Assembly (NCBI GenBank): GCA_024291935.2
Contig: JAGTYA010000025.1
Coordinates: 7,461,501-7,525,500, forward strand
From: Okapia johnstoni
Taxonomy: Eukaryota > Chordata > Mammalia > Artiodactyla > Giraffidae
Length of the DNA: 64,000 nt
Direction of reading: 5' to 3'
The notes beneath the pieces were generated by a model, which was not told the origin of the DNA, did no database searches, and saw nothing but the letters and a program-made list of their open reading frames with translations. Shown piece after piece: positions 59,091-64,000 of this stretch. Both the position numbers and the translations under genes were made by a program. The first letter of the stretch is position 1. Every line of letters begins with the position of its first letter.

Positions 59091-59667
59091 GGCCTGAAGA
59101 TATCAGTGAGATCTATCTGGTCTAAGGTGTCATTTAATACTTATATTTCCTTTTTAAGTTTCTGTTTTGATGATCTGTCCATTGGTCTGATTGGGTGTTA
59201 GAGTCTCCTACTGTTATTGTGTTACTGTCAGTTTCTCCTTTTATGTCTGTTAGTGTTTGTCTTATGTATTAAGGTCCTCCTATGTTGGGTGCATAGATAT
59301 TTACAATTGTTATGCCTTCCCCTTGGATTGATCCCTTGATCATTATGTAGTGTCCTTTGTTATCTCGTAATATTCTTTATTTTAAGGTCTCCATCGTTTT
59401 TGAAGGTAAGTTTTGCTGGACATGAAATTCTTAGTCGAGAATCTTTTTCTTTCAGGACTTTGAGTATTTCATTCCATTACTTTTGGTCCCTATGGTTTCT
59501 GGTGAGAAATTGGCTGATCATAATTCCTTTTACACGATAGGTTGTTTCTCTCTTGTACTTAGAAGATTCTTCTCCCTTTGTCTCTTTACAGTTTGATTAT
59601 GTTGTATGTAGGCATGGATCTCTTTTGAGTTTATTCTACTTGGAGTTGAGCTTCTTGGATGTATGTG

Positions 59668-59866
59668 GTGACTTCCCTGGTGGCTCAGATGGTAAAGCAT
59701 CTGCCTGCAACGTGGGAGCCCTGGGTTCGATCCTTGGGTCAGGAAGATCCCCTGGAGAAGAAAATGGCAACCCACTCCAGTACTCTTGCCTGGGAAATCC
59801 CATGGACAGAGGGGCCTGGTGGGCTGCAGTCCATGGATTCCCAAAGACTGAGCAACTTTACTTTCT
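59668..59866 (+). repeat. Bov-tA SINE in the old L1
   Basis: 'gacttccctggtggctcaga', 'gggttcgatccttgggtcag', 'ctcttgcctgggaaatccca', 'gcagtccatggattcccaaa', 'gactgagcaacttta'. Sense. Confidence 0.94.
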
Positions 59867-61190
59867 TAGATATGTAGATAATTTTATCATCAAATTGGGG
59901 GAGTTTCCTCAAGTATTCTTTCTGCCCTTTTCTGTCTCTCCTGTTTTCTGAAGCTGTCGTCATGCATAGGTTTGTGTACTCGATGGGCATCCGATACTCT
60001 CTTCATTTTTCTTCATTCTGCTGCTGAAACTGGATGGTCTCAGTTGACCTCTCTTCATGTTCAGCAATTCTTTCTTCAGCTAACCCAAATCTGCTGTTGA
60101 GAGTCATGAATTTTTCAGTTGTGTTTTTCAATTCCAGAATGTCTCTTGGGTGTTTTTTTGGTGGTTGTTGTTGTTTATGATTTCCCTTTATTGGTATCCT
60201 GTATTTTGGTGAGGTGTCATTCTCATACTTTCCTTTAGTTACTTATATATAATTTTTTAGTTCTTTGAACACACTTAAAATAGCTGTTTTCAAGTCTTTG
60301 TCTAGTAGGTTCCTCAGGGACAGTTTCTATAGACTGACTTCATTTTTGTTTGGTGTAGGGGACATACTTGCCTGTTGCTCTGCATGACTGGTAATTTTTT
60401 GCTGAGAGCTGGGCATTTTCGACAGTATAATGCAGAAGTCCTGGGAATCGGGTCTTCTTCCTTCTCTGAGGTTCACTGTCAGTCCTCGCTGTTCCTGTTG
60501 TTTGTTACTTAGTGACTTCTCTAAACTAAGTTCGTTAAGTTTGTAGTCTTTGTCCTGTGTGGCCCTTTCTGCTCAGTTAACTTAGTGATCATCCAATGAC
60601 TGGACGAAGACTTCCTTAAACGCCTGGAACCAGTAAGTCCTCCATTCTTTGGTGGGGGCCCTGTGTGTGTCGTGGGGCGTGCCTTCAGTGCTCACCTGGG
60701 CAGTTAGGAACTCGGTCTCACCCTACATCTCCTACTTGCCCAGTCCTCATGGTCAGCTGGAGGTGAGAGCTTAAGGCCTTCTCAGATCTTCCCTGAGCAC
60801 GTGTGTGACTCAGGGCACGCACCTAGCTCTACGTTCGTGTGCAGTCTTCTTGATTCCTAAGCTTGTGGGATTCGCCAGATTTTCCTTTTAAGCTTTTTGG
60901 TCAACTTATTGTTGCTTTAACTGTTACTTACCACCTCAGCAGATCACAGTGTTAAACAGTTGCTCCTGATACTTTTCAACAACTGGTCCCTGGAAAAAGG
61001 CTTTCACATAGGGTGGTTTCTGAGTCAAGTCAAATAAAGACAGCAAGTCAGTGGGGTCTTCCTTACAAACAGATGGCAATTTTCTGAACATGGGGTCACA
61101 GCTCCTTCAGAGCTCCAGTGTGCCTCCTCCGGTGGCTACCAGCCTAGTTTTCACTGTGACGGTGTGTTGGTTTTCAAGGCTGCAGTCAAG

Positions 61191-61555
61191 CTAGAAAGGG
61201 AAAAGAGGTGGGAACTGGTCAAGTTAAAATGCCACAAACCTTATTTTTACAGCTGCTTTTCTTAAATAAATACGCCAAAGAGTTTGTTAGTATTCTCTTT
61301 TATGGAAGAGAGCATTTTCAGAGATCCTTACTCTGATATTTTCTCTAATGTCACTATGTGTCATTTTGCCATATATTTTCTGCATGTGTCACACCTTATT
61401 AGGCAATAATAATTGTATCATGAGAATAAGTGCAAAAAAGGTAATAAATAGCATTTTTATTGTCCTTTGTAAACCATTCTTAGTGATTGAAGTCATAAAA
61501 TTTCTTTTTTTTTTTTTTTAATCTAAGTGAACAGATAGGCTTGGAGTTTTATCCC
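61191..61555. other. Single-copy sequence
   Basis: AT-rich, T-run at 61505-61519. No exon. Confidence 0.4.
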
Positions 61556-61564
61556 CATTGTAGG

Positions 61565-61764
61565 TTTTCCCCAGTGGCTCAGTGGTAAAGAACCCCCCTG
61601 GCAATGTAGGAGACGCAGGTTCAGTCGCTGAGTCAGGAAGATTCCCTGGAGGAGGAAATGGCAACCCACTCCAGTATTCTTCCCATGAACAGAAGAGCCT
61701 GGTGGACTACAGTCCATGGGATCACAAAGAGTCGGACATGACTTAGCGACTAAGCAACAAACAA
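61565..61764 (+). repeat. Bov-tA SINE
   Basis: 'ttttccccagtggctcagtg', 'gcaggttcagtcgctgagtc', 'aacccactccagtattcttc', 'agtcggacatgacttagcga'. cccattgtag occurs on both sides (about 61554-61563 and 61772-61781), so the ends are real. Confidence 0.93.
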
Positions 61765-61769
61765 ACCCA

Positions 61770-61855
61770 TTGCCCATTGTAGAGATGAGCAGACAGACTC
61801 AGAAAGATGAAGTTTTGCCTACTGTTGGCAAATTACTGCCCATTGCATGTTGTCT
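61770..61855 (+). repeat. MIR relic (split by the Bov-tA)
   Basis: 'cattgtagagatgagcagac', 'agactcagaaagatgaagtt' resemble the MIR core. The left part would be near 61540-61560. Confidence 0.45.
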
Positions 61856-62339
61856 CCCAGTTTTCCGTTTCTTTCCTTCTGCTCAATTAACCTCAGTAGA
61901 TTTCTGAGTTTGGTATGTGACAACACCAGGATAGAATATTATTTGGCTTTTTTTTTTTAGTACAATTGTGTGTTGCACTGTAAGAAGTTCAGTTAAAATT
62001 CCTCAAGTGTTCGGAACTCTTATTCCATTGTTGAAATTTGAAAGCTATTCAACGTTTTAATTTAAAATCTCCCATATCCTCTAAATTACAATTGTACCCA
62101 TTTTACATTTGGATACCTAAGAAAAATGTTCACTATACAGTGACATTAGGGAAAGAACAAGAAACTGATCTGTACTGTGTTTCTGACATGCCAGTAATTA
62201 TCCTGATTAATGCTATAGTTTTTGACATACTGGTATGTTTTCTAAACTTTGTTTCTATTTTTATTTACATTAGGAAATTAGATCAGTTTACAGGAAAGAA
62301 CTAGTTAACCTTAAAATCTCATTTATATCTTTTCAGACT
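61856..62339. other. Single-copy AT-rich sequence
   Basis: An 88-codon plus-strand frame (62038-62304) has hydrophobic stretches but no splice, domain or promoter support. Confidence 0.4.
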
Positions 62340-62490
62340 CACTTTTAAAAAATTTTTATACATTTTTGAAAGGTTATACTCTATTTGCAATTATTGCAAA
62401 ATATTGGCTGTATCCCCTATGTTGTACAATATGTCCTTGTAACCTGTCTTGTACTGAATCGTTTGTACCTCTCACTCTTCCACCCATGAA
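62340..62490 (-). repeat. Ruminant/old L1 3' UTR fragment
   Basis: 'tgaaaggttatactctattt', 'gcaattattgcaaaatattg', 'atgttgtacaatatgtcctt', 'cgtttgtacctctcactctt': reversed L1 3' end. Confidence 0.75.
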
Positions 62491-62796
62491 TCATCCCCTG
62501 CTATTATATATCTTGAGCTCAGAACTGTCCTCCTTTTTAAAACTTTGATGTTGTAAATCCTGCCTGTGTCTAAACAGAGGAAGTTAACAGCAGCTGATTT
62601 AGTTAAGATGATAGCTGCATTTCCATAGGAAATATCCATTATCTGGTCTATATCACTGACATATACAGAAATGGAAACAAGGTTACCGAGCATCTGGTTG
62701 ATATTTGACAATGATCAACTCTCAGTGACCAGGACAGTGAGGCAGAGGGTTTCCTTCAGTCCCCACGGCAACTCGGCGTGCCCTGGGGACTGGCAT
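62491..62796. other. Single-copy sequence
   Basis: No feature recognised. Confidence 0.35.
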
Positions 62797-62912
62797 CGCC
62801 TTGCTGTTGTTGTTCCGTCGTGTCCGACTCTTGGTGACCGCATTGATTGTAGCCCACCAGGCTCCTCTGTCCGTGAGATTTCCCAGCAAGGATACTGGGG
62901 TGGGTTGCCATA
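62797..62912 (-). repeat. Bov-tA SINE 3' half
   Basis: 'ttgttccgtcgtgtccgact', 'gtagcccaccaggctcctct', 'gcaaggatactggggtgggt'. Head missing. Confidence 0.9.
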
Positions 62913-63590
62913 GTTAAGTAAGGAAAATTGTGTCCATCAGGAAAGGATCCATATCTTTAAAGGAGTTATTATTTCTCTACTTAGCAAACTCTCCTAGTAT
63001 CTTTAGAATACTTATAACCTTCCAAAATGTAATGTGTATAAGACCACATATTATGTAATTTACTTAAGAGGTATTATATGTTTTATGTTTTATGACAGGT
63101 TGTTGCAGTGCTCAAATTCATTGTGATAATTTTTTCTTTTTCTTTTTTTTTGATAATTTAAAACACATTTTTTTTCTCCTTTAAGGTTGAGCTGTTTGTA
63201 GAGGGGGAAAAAAATCCTCCTACATTTTATAAGCTGCTTATACTCGTAACACAGATTAACTTCCCAGCACATAAAGGGAATACTGGAAAACTCTTGCATG
63301 ATTAAATATGCCCCTGGAGGGTTAAGTTTTTCCACATATTTTTCAAGCCAGAGCTATTAATAATGTTTCAGCATCAAACTTTCTGTACATCCTGATTATG
63401 GGGAAGGCCTTCACTCATTCTACCCTGGCCATTAGTTTTTTCCACTTGGTCCACATTTGTAGCACTACAAAATTATCTGTGGAAACACAGGCTTGAAATC
63501 TCCAGGTTCAATTAAGGTCCAACAAAGAGTCATCTCTGGAGTTACTCCAATTGTTTTTTTCAAAGTTTTTGTCCATTTTTCATTCCCATG

Positions 63591-63623
<33 letters not shown>

Positions 63624-63684
63624 CTTACTGGAAACCTGGCACAAAGAAGCTGTTTAATGAGTTGAATAGTTCACTCAGAAATAA
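62913..63684. other. Single-copy sequence with long T-run
   Basis: About 31 Ts at 63592-63621, preceded by other T-rich runs at 63131-63178. No exon recognised. Confidence 0.45.
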
Positions 63685-64000
63685 GCGGTCACTGGATGGA
63701 CCTAGAGATTATCATACTAAGTGAAGGGAGACAGAGAAAGACAAATATCATATGATATTGCGCATATGTGGAATCTAAAAAAAAATAATAATAATAATAC
63801 AAATGAACTTATTTACAACACAGACTTCCACAGACAGAGAAAACTTATGATTAACAAAGGTTTATGGTAAAGGGGGTATGGATAAATTAGAAGTTTGAGA
63901 TTAACATACACAAGCTACTATATATAAAATAGATGTCCAACAAGGACCTATTGTATATAGCACAGGGAACTCTACTCAGTGTTCTATAATAACCTATAAG
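63685..64000 (+). repeat. Ruminant L1 3' UTR, cut by the window edge
   Basis: 'actggatggacctagagatt', 'agtgaagggagacagagaaa', 'gatattgcgcatatgtggaa', (AAT)n, 'ggacctattgtatatagcac', 'agggaactctactcagtgtt'. Sense orientation, continuing past 64000. Confidence 0.9.

Larger units (their letters stand above)
54608..59391 (-). mobile_element. Ruminant L1 (L1-BT type), 5'-truncated, inserted in the old L1
   Basis: Starts with T-rich 'ttttttaatttattttttaa' (reversed tail), the 3' UTR ('caacacgaatccgccatagg'), then ORF2 and ends at 'tctttattttaaggtc'. Without the nested BovB and SINE it is about 3.9 kb. The flanks 'tctacatcactctttt' and 'tctccatcgttttt' could be a worn target-site duplication. It is much less diverged than the host L1, so it is younger. 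Confidence 0.85.
49118..61190 (-). repeat. Very old L1 LINE, near full length, with nested insertions
   Basis: Reversed L1 runs from the 3' end ('aagataaaattcatatgccc', 49118) through ORF2 (50400-53085) and the 5' parts to 54607, then resumes at about 59392 with text that continues the sentence ('tttgaaggtaagttttgctg') up to a 5' region ending near 61190. Within it lie a short ruminant L1 3' end (50868-50992), a SINE-like piece (51240-51347), another L1 3' end with a CHR (53088-53510), a Bov-A2 (54197), a 4.8 kb younger L1 (54608-59391) and a Bov-tA (59668). ORF2 is badly decayed. Confidence 0.78.

Noticed and set aside
62038..62304. 88-codon frame with hydrophobic stretches resembling a membrane protein
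   Set aside because: AT-rich DNA gives such residues by chance; no other evidence.

Overview
This window is nuclear DNA from a ruminant, most likely a bovid. The call rests on interspersed repeats seen in the sequence: BovB (RTE-type LINE), Bov-tA and Bov-A2 SINEs (ruminant-restricted), CHR-type tRNA-derived SINEs (cetartiodactyl), and a ruminant L1 (L1-BT type) with a 3' UTR like the one on bovid chromosomes. I cannot separate cattle, buffalo, sheep, goat or antelope by reading alone. There are no prokaryotic genes, operons, CRISPR arrays or phage; nearly all open frames are chance or are translations of SINEs and LINEs.

Layout. 0-3 kb: an old reversed L1 broken by a BovB and a second L1 3' end. 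3-25 kb: intron-like DNA of an unidentified plus-strand gene. Two short coding-exon candidates, 4715-4790 and 22858-22938, have good splice sites and compatible phase. Between them lie MIRs, CHR and Bov SINEs, BovB pieces, a probable 1.4 kb solo LTR (8723-10097) and a plus-strand L1 (about 15.85-18.03 kb). 25-38 kb: mostly single-copy sequence with scattered SINEs and no exon I can defend. 38-45 kb: an L1 3' end, an inverted BovB pair and an older plus-strand L1. 46-49 kb: a MER5A-like element split by BovB and an L1 3' end. 49.1-61.2 kb: one very old minus-strand L1 interrupted by a 4.8 kb younger ruminant L1 (54608-59391), which itself contains a BovB and a SINE. 61-64 kb: single-copy sequence, SINEs and the start of another ruminant L1 3' end cut off by the window edge.

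The genes here do not form a system. Function, if any, is one host gene whose introns hold the repeats. I found no convincing new biological system. The observations most worth checking are: the unidentified exon pair; a 124-bp segment present twice, one copy fused to a Bov-tA head and bounded by a target-site duplication; two SINEs inserted in succession at one target site; a near-identical 122-bp tandem duplication; inverted BovB pairs that could fold into long dsRNA; and a 115-nt exon-like unit with strong splice signals but stops in every frame.
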